A stretch of DNA of 64,000 nucleotides, from NCBI GenBank assembly GCA_963555705.1, contig OY743190.1:8779501-8843500 (forward strand), given 5' to 3'. The number at the start of each line of letters is the position of its first letter. Position 1 is the first letter of the stretch. The notes under the pieces were generated by a model. The model saw only the letters and a program-made list of their open reading frames with translations, searched no databases and was not told the origin of the DNA. The DNA comes from Ligustrum vulgare. Lineage: Eukaryota > Streptophyta > Magnoliopsida > Lamiales > Oleaceae. The translations under genes were made by a program, and so were the position numbers. Shown piece by piece: positions 47,531-59,000 of this stretch.

Positions 47531-48205
47531 TTAAAAAAATAGATAAATGAACAAAATGAGTAAATTTATAAAATTAATTTCAAAATTACCAAAGAGTTTA
47601 TGGAAACCTGAAGTTGTAGAAATTAAAATGATTCAATTGAATTTACTTAGAAAGATCGGATATCATTATTTCTTTTTAATTTGATTAGAAAAAAGATTTG
47701 AAATTAATCATTTATGTCAAATTGAAGTTAGGTAAGAAATGATAAATATCATTTTATGTCTTAGATGAAATAAATTAAAAAGATTAGATATTGAAAAAAG
47801 TAAAAAGTATAAGTAAAACTTTTACCTATATTATTATTTGAGGCAATTTTAAGAATGATATATTTAGAGTTTGCTCTCATTTGTTAACTTGTATTGAACT
47901 TCTCGTTAAGATCATGAATTTGACACCTATATTGCATATTTTTTGACGAAAAAATATTACAATAATTATCAAAAGAATAAAAATAATATACAATTTGATC
48001 TTTTTATAGATTTTTTATTTTTTACAATCAATAAGTCATTTATTACATGTCACTTATAATTAATTTTGCATTAATTGAAGTTTCCAAATTCAATTATTAA
48101 AATAATTAATAAAATTACAAAGTTTCCTAAAATAGCAGGGAAAAATGGCGGGAAACTATGTGTGGGTTTTTTTGACGGCTATACTATTATTATATATATT
48201 AAGAT
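46856..48205. repeat. Tandem duplication, two 675-bp units
   Basis: 46856-47530 and 47531-48205 are nearly identical (for example AAACTATGTGTGGGTTTTTT at 47477 and 48152; few substitutions by eye). The first unit ends exactly at the Helitron 5' terminus, so the junction is terminus plus interior. Confidence 0.93.
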
Positions 48206-48223
48206 TAAGATTATAAAGATTTA

Positions 48224-48224
<1 letters not shown>

Positions 48225-48254
<30 letters not shown>
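48225..48254. repeat. (TA)n microsatellite
   Basis: About 15 TA units directly before copy 3 of the GCAATAAATGC family. Confidence 0.92.
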
Positions 48255-48255
<1 letters not shown>

Positions 48256-48256
<1 letters not shown>

Positions 48257-48430
48257 GCAATAAATGCGTTCACATTTATCCAGATTTTACATTAACATTT
48301 GACATACATCAATTCTGCATTCACACTAATCCACTTTGCATTTACACTATTTAATTCTATGAGACCTTACTATTTATAGAAATAGAAAAATGGACGAGAA
48401 ATTATTTTTATGAACTACCTTACTTTGATA
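48256..48430 (+). repeat. Dispersed repeat, copy 3 (empty site for the Helitron)
   Basis: It contains GCAATAAATGCGTTCACAT, then CATTTACACTATTTAATTC, then AGACCTTACTATTTATAG. The junction 48349/48350 corresponds to the Helitron insertion point in copy 2. Confidence 0.88.
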
Positions 48431-48960
48431 TATTATAAAGATAAAGATAAAAATAAATATTATTATTATTATTAAAGACCAACATTTATTACTAACTTTC
48501 ATTTAATACCAACATTTAATACTTTTTTTTTCTTTTTCTTTTGTTTTTTTTTTTTTTGGAAATTTTCCTGATTTAGAAAGAATTTTGGGCAAGAAAGTGT
48601 GTGCGTAAAAATGGTGATGGTTATCTTATTATTATACATAGGTATCACACCTGTGCGTTGTATGAAAGAACAATATGAAATGATTTTAATGTAAATATCA
48701 TTACAAAATAGGAAAAAATTGAACACATAATTTGCTTTAATTAATGATACAAATTGTCAACGAATACTCTAAATAAATTACAATTCTCATCAATTTTGGA
48801 AAACCTCTTTAAACAATACATTGTTTGTACAGTTTGTAGTTGCTCACACCGTGTGATACACGAAAATTGCTATAGACAAAACATATTTAAACAATTGCTC
48901 AAAATTAAATTAAATAATGCAATTTTTCAAATATATGTTGTATAGAATAAATAAAAAAAT
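48431..48960 (-). mobile_element. Helitron terminal fragments, at least three pieces
   Basis: 48473-48640 repeats the 5' end of the Helitron at 37146-38872 (AAAAATGGTGATGGTTATCT and on). Right after it, GGTATCACACCTGTGCG (48641) is a decayed 3' end of another copy in the same orientation, and TAGTTGCTCACACCGTGTGA (48837) is a third. Confidence 0.55.
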
Positions 48961-49725
48961 TCGACCAAATATTTTTGACTAAGGTGAATATAAATAATAG
49001 CTCTCAAAATATTATAATTTACTTAAAATAAAGTAATCGTAACAAATTAAATATATGCGTTCTTGTATATAAATAAATGTAACAAATTAAACAATATTGA
49101 CGATGCACGAAAGTGAAAATTAACCTCAAGATTTGTGGTGCATGAACGTGAAATTCAACTCAAAAAATCATTCGCATGATTGATAATTTTTAATTTTTAA
49201 ATGCGATGCATTTAATTTAATATAATTAAATATATATTTAATTATATGTCAATAAAAAATTATTAATAAAAATATAAACAAAATATATATAGTGAGTCTT
49301 TTTTGTCTATATGTGTTAATAGAATTAATAAATAAAGTTTCCCAATCTTTTACACATATAATTATTATTTTAATATTTGAATAAAATTGTAAACGTTAAA
49401 TTGTTTTATCTTTTTTCGGGAAAAACAAGTCATGAATTAAGTGTTTTAGATATATATCAACTCCATTTCTGGAATTAACGTTCAATAAATGAAATTTTCT
49501 TTTTTAAAAAAAACTTTTGAACTACAAAATTAGGCTCATACAATACAAGTGCAAAATTCAACTTATATATTCTACTTAAGATCGACGCTTTTCTTTTCAT
49601 ATATTATTCTTCATCATATTTTTTTCCCAAAAAGAGGTATAGGATAGACTTTTTTGGTATAATTTAATTTTTTAAGTATTGATTATTAATTTCAAGTTTT
49701 TTTTTAAAAAAATAATCATAAAAAA
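48961..49725. other. AT-rich DNA, no gene recognised
   Basis: No coding motif, hairpin terminus or terminal repeat found. Confidence 0.5.
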
Positions 49726-50300
49726 TATGTGTCTCGTTAAAACCTTATTTGATAAAAATTCAATGGGAAAAAATACCCAACGAAGGAAAAAGAGTACAGT
49801 TATTCTTGGAGTATTAAGATGAATGCTGTCTCATTAAAACCTTGTCAGGAAAACCCAATGGAACAAACCATTGGCTAAGGAAAAATAGTACAACTACTCC
49901 CCCTAATGTTGATCGTTGTAAATCATCGAGGCGATGCATCCAAATCTTGTGAGCAGTTTCTTGAATGTAGATATTGACGGTACTTTTATGGATATATCAG
50001 CTACATTGTCACTTGAGTGAATTTGTTGAAAACTCTGGAGTATTTAGATACTGCCTCGTTAAAACCTTGTCAGAAAAATTCAGTGGGACAAAACCTAAAA
50101 CGAAGAAAAAAAAGTACAGCTACTCCTCCTGATACAATCTCTATTGAATCATCCATATCTTTATCTCTTCATGAGTCTCTTATAGGATAGTCTATCAATA
50201 GACATTGATAACAGCTACCTCGTTAAAAACATTGATATGAAAACCTCGTGGGACAAAACCTTAGCTAAGGAAAAAAGAGTATAGCTATATTAGCTCCCTT
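49726..50300 (-). repeat. Four diverged copies of a copia 3'-end module
   Basis: Each has CTCGTTAAAACCTTG-like, AACCCAGTGGGACAAAACC-like and AAGGAAAAAGAGTACAGCT-like words, at about 49726, 49830, 50061 and 50217. This text is typical of the 3' non-coding region or LTR start of some plant copia elements, seen here in antisense. Confidence 0.65.
49903..50028 (-). pseudogene. Copia RNase H, C-terminal remnant
   Basis: The minus frame reads QQIHSSDNVADISIKVPSIS and then TFKKLLTRFGCIASMIYN to a stop at 49903-49905. This matches the end of copia RNase H (SSDNLADLFTKxLPxxTFxKLVxxIGMRRL). It fixes the orientation of the copia remnant as minus. The rest of pol is not recognisable to the right. Confidence 0.72.
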
Positions 50301-50890
50301 TCATGGGAACATTACAATTATTTGGATATTGCACATAATTATTTCAACTGTTAATCGTTGCAATATCAAATATCTTCACCAAGCATATATAAAGGGCGCG
50401 TATCTCGTATTATTTGTTCTTGGAATATAAATTCAATCATTCATTTGAACTTGAAGAGCTATAAAATATTTCCAATCATTTGAACATGCTGCATCGAGCC
50501 ATGTCCTATAATCAATTTTCATCCATGCGATTAATGCAGTTCTCAAATCTGGAAGTGACTTATTCACTTCAATGAACAATTAACTTATTCACTTCAGGTG
50601 AATAATTAACCATGAATTTGAATTTTGAAAATCAATTGCCTGAATTTTCAAATATAATTTTATGCGACAATCACATTCCATTACAAAGTGATTCTATTCA
50701 AGACATATTAAATATTCATCTTTCATTATATACATTTATAATAATCATATATTTATTGACACTTATTATACATTTGTCATGCAAATAAAATACTGCATCT
50801 GTACCAGATCTTTGAAACGTTCTTTACGCAACAAGTCGTGTATTACGATTATACCTATAGGTATTTTATTGGCTTTACACTTTTAGGCGT
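50301..50890. other. AT-rich DNA between the copia remnant and the hairpin array
   Basis: No protein motif. It may be part of the same retroelement. A short direct repeat of ACTTATTCACTTCA lies near 50550-50600. Confidence 0.4.
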
Positions 50891-53800
50891 TTGGACTTCA
50901 GGTCTTAAAACTTCAGGTTTTGTAGTAAGTTTAATTTAGCCCGAATGCATACTTTTGTCAACTATTTTTATGTCGATTTTCTTCGACATATTTTCTTTTA
51001 TTATCCTCGCTATAATCATATTATGATGCGACTAGCTTCGCAATTTGCTTTTACATAAGTGCTTTATAAAGTGTATCGATACAATTATCATCTCGATTCG
51101 ATTTCTTTCCCCACAAGATATAACTGTAGAGATCTCAATTTTTCTATATTTCGAGTACTTGAACCTCTTCTGCAGATTAACAATTAATTATGTCAACAAA
51201 TACTCTCTCACGAGTATATGCCTCCTTAATAAGACCATCATAATCATTTTTTCTATTTTTATTTATTTGGGAATCTTTTCGAATTAGATATCGCTACGCT
51301 TCGACGTGCCATACATTAATATGATATAGAACATCTATAGTTAGTAAATGAGATTTTATTAATCTCTTATAGATATTGCATCTTGTAATTATGTTATCTT
51401 TGAACTTTTAGTTCGTATTTTCAATCGAACTTCAGGTTCGTATTATCAATCACGAGGATATAGATAACATAATAAGATGCATTTGTATGGTTTTTAGCTA
51501 CTAATCTTTCGCCTAATGCTGAGAAAATTGTCTAATCAAATGACAATCATTTTTTCGACGTTATAAAATATCACCCACTTGGGATATACGTTCAAACATG
51601 TATTTATTCTCAGCATTCTTTATTTTTCATTTCAGTGCATTGTGGTGGATCAATTGCACTATAAAGAATTATATGGAAAAAATAGGCTCTAACCATAAGC
51701 CAATTATAACAGGGAGAATTATGATATTGGCATATGCGTAATAGAATTTCTTAAACAAAAAGGAAAATATACTGTTCTCAATTAAATTAATTGGAGCCGT
51801 TTAACAAGCAAAAATGTTAAATCATTTATCGACATCCAAACTAACATTTATTAAAATATTGAGATTCATGTCCACTAGCATTATCATGACACATTCTTGA
51901 TTATATAATTTGAAGATTATATTCATAATTTAAAATTTGAACAATAATTTTGCAACTTCAGGTTGCAAACACCATGCAATTATCTAATATATGTATCAAA
52001 TCTATTAGATACAAATAATATTTAGATGATTAACTTGGAGGATGATGTGAGCCCATTTATCATTCTAGTTATTTTTAAAAATATAGGGAATTTAATCCCT
52101 ATTTAGCTAGTGATAGTCAAGAAATTTTATGAAAGAGAACAAACATCATATATGATTGAATTGAAGAATTTTCTGGTTATTCATTGAGTATCCATTTTAA
52201 TTTTGCATCATTATTGATCCAGTGATAGTCCAACCGATCATGCAAAATAATAAAATAAAATAAAACTTCTGGTTCAATATAAGATATAATTCAATGATTA
52301 AACATTATATAATCATATATCATTCAAGTAGTCAAACAAAATCAACGTCCTTATGACATTAATTATATGTTTTCCTTCAGGATAAACATGAACTCAAATG
52401 ATATATTCTTCGAAAGCACATTTTTATTGCTCATTTAAAATTAATATGTCAATATTCTTTTGGAATAATGAAATTATAATATCATGCTCTTTCAAGATCA
52501 GTTTATTTTATAATTGTTATACTTCTTCGAGAGCAACAATATATTAAAATTGGATATTCAATGTGAAACTTCTTCAAAAGCAAAAACGAAATATTCTTCT
52601 GGAATGTTTTACTAAATAACTCAAATGAGATATTTCTAATGCTACAATATTTTGCTGGAATATCGATTTAGATCCATATTCTTCTGGAATATTGATTTAG
52701 ATTATTTATTTTTCTAGAATAGTGATACAATATTCTTTTGAAATATTGTATTATATTATTGAATTTAAAGCATATATTCAAACAAATATTTATTTTAAAT
52801 TGATATAATCAAAACGATATGATAAGATCGGATAACTATACAACTTTCTATGGAAATTCAAAGTTAATAGAATACCGACTTTTACTTTGAGTAGAAAAAC
52901 TATGTTATTCATGAACAAGTAATATAATAAATTGAAATATTTATCATAAAATAAAGTTGTTATTTTTCAGGAGTAACGACAAAAGTTTTGTCCCAAAATA
53001 TCAAATTAATAATATATCTAATAATATTCGGCTCTTTGAGAGTAAATTATATTCCGGTACAATATTTAACATGAGATAAAATTATGATTCTTCAGAAATC
53101 ATCTCAATAATATATTATTCTACATCATAATAATCTTCTGGATTATTAATAAATTTAGAAATTTGAAATTCTTTGTGAACAAGAGTGCAATATTTATCAC
53201 ATGAGCAATAAAATAATATTCTTTTAGAATATTGAAACGTAGCAATAACGTAATATTCTTCTTAAATTTTGATTCGAATATTATTCAATTATAACAATAA
53301 TTAACATCTATTGTGTTACTTAGGAGCAAAAATCAAATTATTCTTCTAGAATAATTATATTTCTAAAATTGCGATTCTTCAAAAATAATGAATCTATATT
53401 CCAGAAGAATATTGACAAATTATGCTCTCTAGGAGCAAATAATATTCTTTTGAAATATTGGTATTAACGATTCGTTATGCTTTTCGAACTAACAATATTT
53501 GTGCTCTACACAAGTGACGATAAAATATTCTTCTGCAATATTTATCTAACGTTACTTGTATTTTTTCGAGAACACCAACACCATATTCGTTTAAAACATA
53601 TTTTAAATTATGCTTTTTTCAGGAGCATTGAGTCAATATTCTTTTGAAATATTGAAATTGTAATATAATGCTCTTCACGAGCAAGTAATATTATATATAC
53701 ATGATATTACTTGGGTTACAAGACAAAGATAAAATTTAAAGATTACAAAAATATTGGATTAACATAAACAAAGAGATATATTACAAATAAACCGTGAACG

Positions 53801-54620
53801 TGGTTATCCAATCTTTGCTGATTTTGATTCCAAGATTTATGACTGATCTTGTGCGTCATAAATGGTACAGACAAACATAATTGATATAGGAAAAAAGAGA
53901 CAATGACAAATTCTCAGTACCTTTTAGAATGAAAATTAATGTGCTGGAATAAGATACGTCTTCTTTCGCTAACGAACTTATTTCGATTCTTCAAAAATAA
54001 TAAATTAATATTCTCTGAAATATTGAAAATTATAATTTATGCCCTTCATGAGCAAATACTATTCTTTTAGAATATTAATTATAATGTTGTACTACTTTAA
54101 GAGTTACAACAAATTATTTATAATAATAGACAACTATATGGCTAATATTCTTCTGGAATATTAATTATCCGTTGTGCTACTTCAGGAGCAACAACATAAT
54201 GAATTATCAATTGAAATCAATAATAACAATAATACTTGTAATTGACATATCTATAATTAATATTATTCTGCAATATTAATATATGTACTGTTGTGCTACT
54301 TCAGGAGTAACAACACAATAACATCAATAAATTTGTAATTGACAAATTTATGATTAATATTTTTCTGAAATATTAATATACTATTGTGCTACTTCTGGAA
54401 CATGTCATAATTTTTTTTATTATTTCTTCAATAATAGATCAATATTCTTCTGAAATATTGACAATTATAATTTATACTCTTCTGGAGTAAATAATATTTT
54501 TTCTGAAATATTATAGTGTTGGGTCACTTCAGGAACAATAACAAATTATTTATGATAGTCATATTAATATTCTTCTGAAATATTAATTTTACAGTTGCGT
54601 TACTCTCAAGAGCAACAACG
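50891..54620. repeat. Array of short hairpins with CTTCAGG/CTTCTGG centres
   Basis: Repeated small inverted repeats with different arms around the same 7-base centre. Examples: AAAA/TTTT (50907-50921), CGAA/TTCG (51426-51440), TGCAA/TTGCA (51951-51967), ATATT/AATAT (52676-52692), AATAAT/ATTATT (53129-53147), ATTATT/AATAAT around CTTCTAG (53337-53355) and TAATATT/AATATTA (54143-54163). A larger one spans 54171-54195 (GTTGTGCT against AGCAACAAC). One is inverted (53396-53412, centre CCAGAAG). Density is highest from 52380 to 54620. There is no open frame or known family. It may be a decayed LTR or leader of the copia element to its left. Confidence 0.7.
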
Positions 54621-55252
54621 TAATGAACTATTAATTTAAATGATAAAAAAATTCAACAATAACAATATTATATAAATTAAACTCACATAGACACGAACTT
54701 TTAATTAAAGTTCCCAAAAAAAATTTGCAAAAAAATCGGATTGCACTTTAATTTGTGTGCATAATCAGAATCAATTATTTGAATTAATAGTGCGACAATC
54801 AGAATCGGTGATATGAATTAACAGCATAGTAATCAATGTGGAATCAATTTTCGTGCATAATTATAACCAGAATTTGGATTTACTTCAATCATGCTTATTT
54901 ATAAAAAAACCGTGGAATAAGAATATACACATCAATAATACACGTAAATCAATGAATTGAACACAGACATGTGGAACTTGAATTAACAATAGGATTCGAC
55001 ATAGTTATGATGTACATGTATATAAAAAAATTCAAGTATCACCAAATTAATTTTGGTTCACATGACAGATGATTATACTTAAGGAAATATTACCTTCTAA
55101 ATGGATTAAATGGGTACAATTGTCATTCAATAATATAAAATAATATTTACAACAATAACCACCTGAGTTTTGAAAATGCATTGAAAATTTGTTTTTTGAA
55201 TTTAATAATTAAAATAAAGAGTGGGGTGTGATTTTCTCTAAGCTTATTCCAT
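54621..55252. other. AT-rich DNA, no gene recognised
   Basis: It has loosely repeated words (GTGCATAATCAGAATCAATT near 54758, GTGCGACAATCAGAATCGG near 54790, TCGTGCATAATTATAACCAG near 54853) at roughly 35-60-bp intervals. No coding or terminal signals. Confidence 0.45.
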
Positions 55253-55260
55253 TATGGACT

Positions 55261-55945
55261 TAAGGATGACAACGGGGTGGGGAATACTTGAACTCGACGG
55301 GGATCTGTCCCGAATGGGGCGGGAAATCCCCGACAAAGACGGGGGTGGGACGGGGATTAAAAAGTATCCCCGAACTGGGGACGGGGACAGGGATGATCAT
55401 CTTATCCCCATCCCCGTCTCGTCCTCGATCACCGTCGCCAATTAACAAGTTGCATTAAAATTTAAAAAGTCAAAAAAATATCCTATATTATCTATACAAA
55501 AGTCCTATTATGTCAAAATTTCTTGCACAAAAAATTTATTACTTATCAAGTCATAAACTTTAAATACTTATTTTGAAAAAGTTACTGATTATTAGTTATT
55601 AAGCTTATCGAGTTGTATTTTCTCATCTAATCAAATATTAAATAAAGATACAAACAAAAATGAATATATATTCGATTAATGTCTAAATAATGTGTAAAAA
55701 TTATTAGATTTAAAAAATGTTAGGTTTGTTCATGCATATTTTCTTATATTGTCTGTACAAAATTATTTTAAAACTTAAAAAAATTGAAAATGTAAACGGG
55801 ATTTTCTCATTCTTGCTCCGCTTCGTCCTCATCCCCACCTCGTCCCATTCTCGATTAAATGGGGAAGGGACGGAAATAGAAAGAAAAATTAATGGGACGG
55901 AAACGGGAAAGGCATCCCACCCATACCTGCTCGTTGCCATTCCTA
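55261..55945. mobile_element. hAT-like MITE upstream of the RRP9 gene, 685 bp
   Basis: The left end TAAGGATGACAACGGGG and the reverse complement of the right end, TAGGAATGGCAACGAGC, are inverted repeats with GC-rich subterminal tracts (GGGGACGGGGACAGGG and related). The flanks TATGGACT (55253-55260) and TCTGGACT (55946-55953) agree at 7 of 8 positions, a hAT-size duplication. Open frames at its ends are composition artefacts. The right end is 115 bp from the RRP9 start codon, so the element forms the proximal upstream region. Confidence 0.8.
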
Positions 55946-55990
55946 TCTGGACTGTACCTTGTCCGAAACCCTTGGACCTCAGAAACCGAT

Positions 55991-56000
55991 AAACCCCTAA
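55991..56000 (+). promoter_or_regulatory. Telo-box-like motif upstream of RRP9/YAO
   Basis: AAACCCCTAA lies 61 bp before the start codon. It is one inserted C away from the telo-box AAACCCTAA common in promoters and leaders of plant ribosome-biogenesis genes. Given the gene's role it is a plausible regulatory site, but this is inference. Confidence 0.4.
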
Positions 56001-56060
56001 AATCTTTCTCTTCATTTCTTTGTTGGTGCAAGTGAAGTTTTAGCTCGGAATTAGTTGAAT

Positions 56061-59000
56061 ATGGTGGGCAAAAAAATGAGAAAGAGGAAACCTTCTGCTC
56101 AGCAAAACAAGGTCAGCAATAAGAAGCGGTTTTCCTCCATTAGCGATGACCCATTTTTCCACAACAGCGATTCAAAACGGCGGAATAAATTCGATGACGA
56201 AGACATCAATAGCAGTGATGATGAAGGAGAGGAATTTGATTCCGAAGGGGAAAAAGAAGTAGCAGGGGAGGATGATGATGAAGACGAGATTGTAGAGGAG
56301 ACCCCTGCAGAGAAAAAGAAGCGATTGGCTGAGGCATTCTTGGACAGGATGAGAGCGAGGGAGAAGAAACAAGAAGAAGAAGACGAGGAATTGGAAGATG
56401 AAGGAGCGAGGAGAGAAAGAGAGGGGGAGAGGGATTCACTTATTGCCAAGATATTGCAGCAGGAGCAGCTTGAGGAGAGCGGCCGCATGCGTAAAACCAT
56501 CGCTTCCAGGTGCTCATACGCGTGGTTGATATTTTTTTCCCCATTTTTGTATACAATTTTGATCGTGTTGATGTAAATGCAGTCCTTTCAAGTTTTTGGT
56601 TCAACAGAGTCTGATGCTAGAATGCTTAGAGCATCTACGATACTACACTTTTCACATTGAATAAATTTTTCCATATGGCAATCAACGTGTGGAATTTCTT
56701 TACACACATAGGATAATGTTAAATGAAAAGAAAGAGACTGACAAAAGTCGTCTCCAATGCCTTATTTCTACATCTCATAATCTTTCCCATGTGACATTTC
56801 TTATATTCAAATAAAATAAGTTATACTAAAAAATAGCATTTATTTAATCAACAAAATTCAGAATTGCTTCGTCAGAATGTTAGACACTCTTTCAAGTGGT
56901 AGAAAGTGGGCTTGAAACTTTCTTCATTTATTGTTTCCATGTCTGCATGATAGACTCCAAAACTTAATGTATTGGAGATAAAAATATGGGCATAATATCT
57001 TTCTTAACGATGTGACAAATATTTTTCAATGCGAAAAATGTAGCATTGTAGGTGCTCTTAGGACATTACTTATGAGTAGTAGAAAGAAAATATTGAACTA
57101 TTTTTTGAAGCCCGCTACTCCCAACCTCACACCAACCAAAAGAAAAGAAATGAATAATACATTTCTACTACTATGAATAATACATGAACACGTACCAGTC
57201 TAGTTCGGATTGGCAAACGGGAGGCCAAGGACGCCAGCTCTGATCATAGCTGTGACATTGTGGAAAGCCGAATACTACCATTTTCCATTCCTTGACGACG
57301 TTATGAGGAGCTATTCATTAATTTCTTTCTCCTTAGGAGAAACTGTTATGTTAGTCTTTGATAGATCAATCTCAGTGTTCTTTTTTCTTGCTCTTTTATA
57401 TTAATTTGCTCACAAATAATAAGTAGTTTGATAAGTAGAAATGATTTTTTCCCCAGATATTTGAGGCTTATCTGTAGTTGGATTATGTTTTAGAGTTTGT
57501 TTTCTACTAGATCTGAAACTATTTGTTTTTGAGATTTTGTTAGTTAAGAGGATTAACTATAAATTAGGATAAACTTTAGCACTATTTTAGGTTAGGATAA
57601 TGTAAACTTGAAAATGATACTAATCATGTTATAAAATGTGTTGAGCCATCTAAATTACTTAGGACATTACTTATGAGTAGTAGAAAGTATTAACACGTGA
57701 TCAATATCATTTTCAAGTTCACATTATCCTAACCTAAAATAGTGCTAAGGTTTATCCTAATTTAAAGTGAGTTCTTAAATACCAAAATCTCATAAACAAA
57801 TAGTTTCAGCTCTATTAGAAAACAAACTCTAAAACATAATCCAGCTACGGATAAGCCTCAAATATCTGAAAAAATTTCATATAAAAGTGTAAGAAAAAAG
57901 AAGAACATGGAGATTGATATATCACAGACTAATGTAACAGTTTCTCCTAAGGAGAAAGAACTTTATGAATGGCTCCCATAATGTCGTCGAGGAATGGAAA
58001 ATGGTGGTATTTGGCTTTCCACAATGTCATAGCTATGGTTGGCGTTGGCGTCCTCGGCCTCCAGTTTTCCATGTCCGAACTCGGCTAGTACGTGTTCATG
58101 TATTATTTTCATAGTAGTAGAAAATATTATTCTTTTCGGGCTTCAGAAGAGTTCAATATTTTCTTTTTTTGATATATGCTCGTAATGGGTTGTTATGACT
58201 TTCTCCTTCACCTAATTTTAATCTATTCCAGCTTATTTTGCCATTTTTTGAGGTTACATGCTTTATTTGGTATCATATAAATCTACGCAGTGAAATTTCC
58301 TAGCTGCATTAGTAGTTCAATGTTTTTGAGTAATTTATTATAATATTTGGCTCGTGAGAAATTTTGTTGCTGGGTTAATGAGGTTTTCTGTGATGGTTGA
58401 TGCATTTATGGGGCAATGAATAGTACAGGGTAAGGTATAGAAGTGAGGTTTTGCTATCAACACAAGGGTTATTGTTACAGAGTGAGCAACTCTGCTAGAT
58501 TTCTGTAAATTCACTTACTGCTGATTTTTCCTGTTGAGTTATGGTTCATCTCGATGAATTGGTAAATGTGGTTTGCATTTATATTACTTGCCTCTGGAAT
58601 GCTCTTAAGTTTTTGTGATACTTGTGTGCTCACTCTCCTATTTATGTGATCACAAAAAATGTGCACATGGCGATGGTTGTGAATTTTTATGAAATCAAAC
58701 AGATTTTATTTAGCATCTATCTCATTTAATTACACATATACCTATTCATATTGAAATGTATTGTGATCTTTAGAGTCCAAAAATCAGAAACAACTGAAGG
58801 ATTTCGGTTTTTAGTAAAACACCGTCAGCCTGTTACTGCTGTATCTCTATCTGAGGATGATACCAGAGGATTTTCAGCTTCCAAGGATGGTATCATTGTT
58901 CATTGGGATGTCAATAGTGGGAAGACTGAGAAGTATGTGTGGCCTAGTGATGAAGTGCTGAAATCTCATGGTGCTAAGGACCCACAAGGTCGAGCTAAAA

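Larger units (their letters stand above)
56510..58773 (+). other. Intron 1 of YAO, with transporter-derived inverted repeat
   Basis: Donor CAG|GTGCTC, acceptor TTTAG|AGTCC; the split codon gives arginine 150. 2.26 kb, of which about 1.1 kb is the inverted repeat listed separately. 58180-58770 has no repeat I recognise. Confidence 0.88.

Noticed and set aside
49726..50300. A complete third copia element
   Set aside because: Only the RNase H tail and repeated 3' modules are visible; no paired LTRs or target duplication were found.
52380..54620. CRISPR-like array
   Set aside because: Although short palindromes recur, spacing is irregular, arms differ and the genome is eukaryotic; no direct-repeat/spacer pattern exists.
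55254..55448. Overlapping Asp/Gly-rich frames on both strands
   Set aside because: Composition of the GC-rich left end of a hAT MITE.
56099..56500. 133-codon Ser-rich minus-strand frame
   Set aside because: Shadow of the acidic first exon of YAO; the plus strand is clearly the coding one.
57210..57404. Plus-strand frame in YAO intron 1
   Set aside because: Antisense of the left LHT arm; the protein similarity is on the minus strand.
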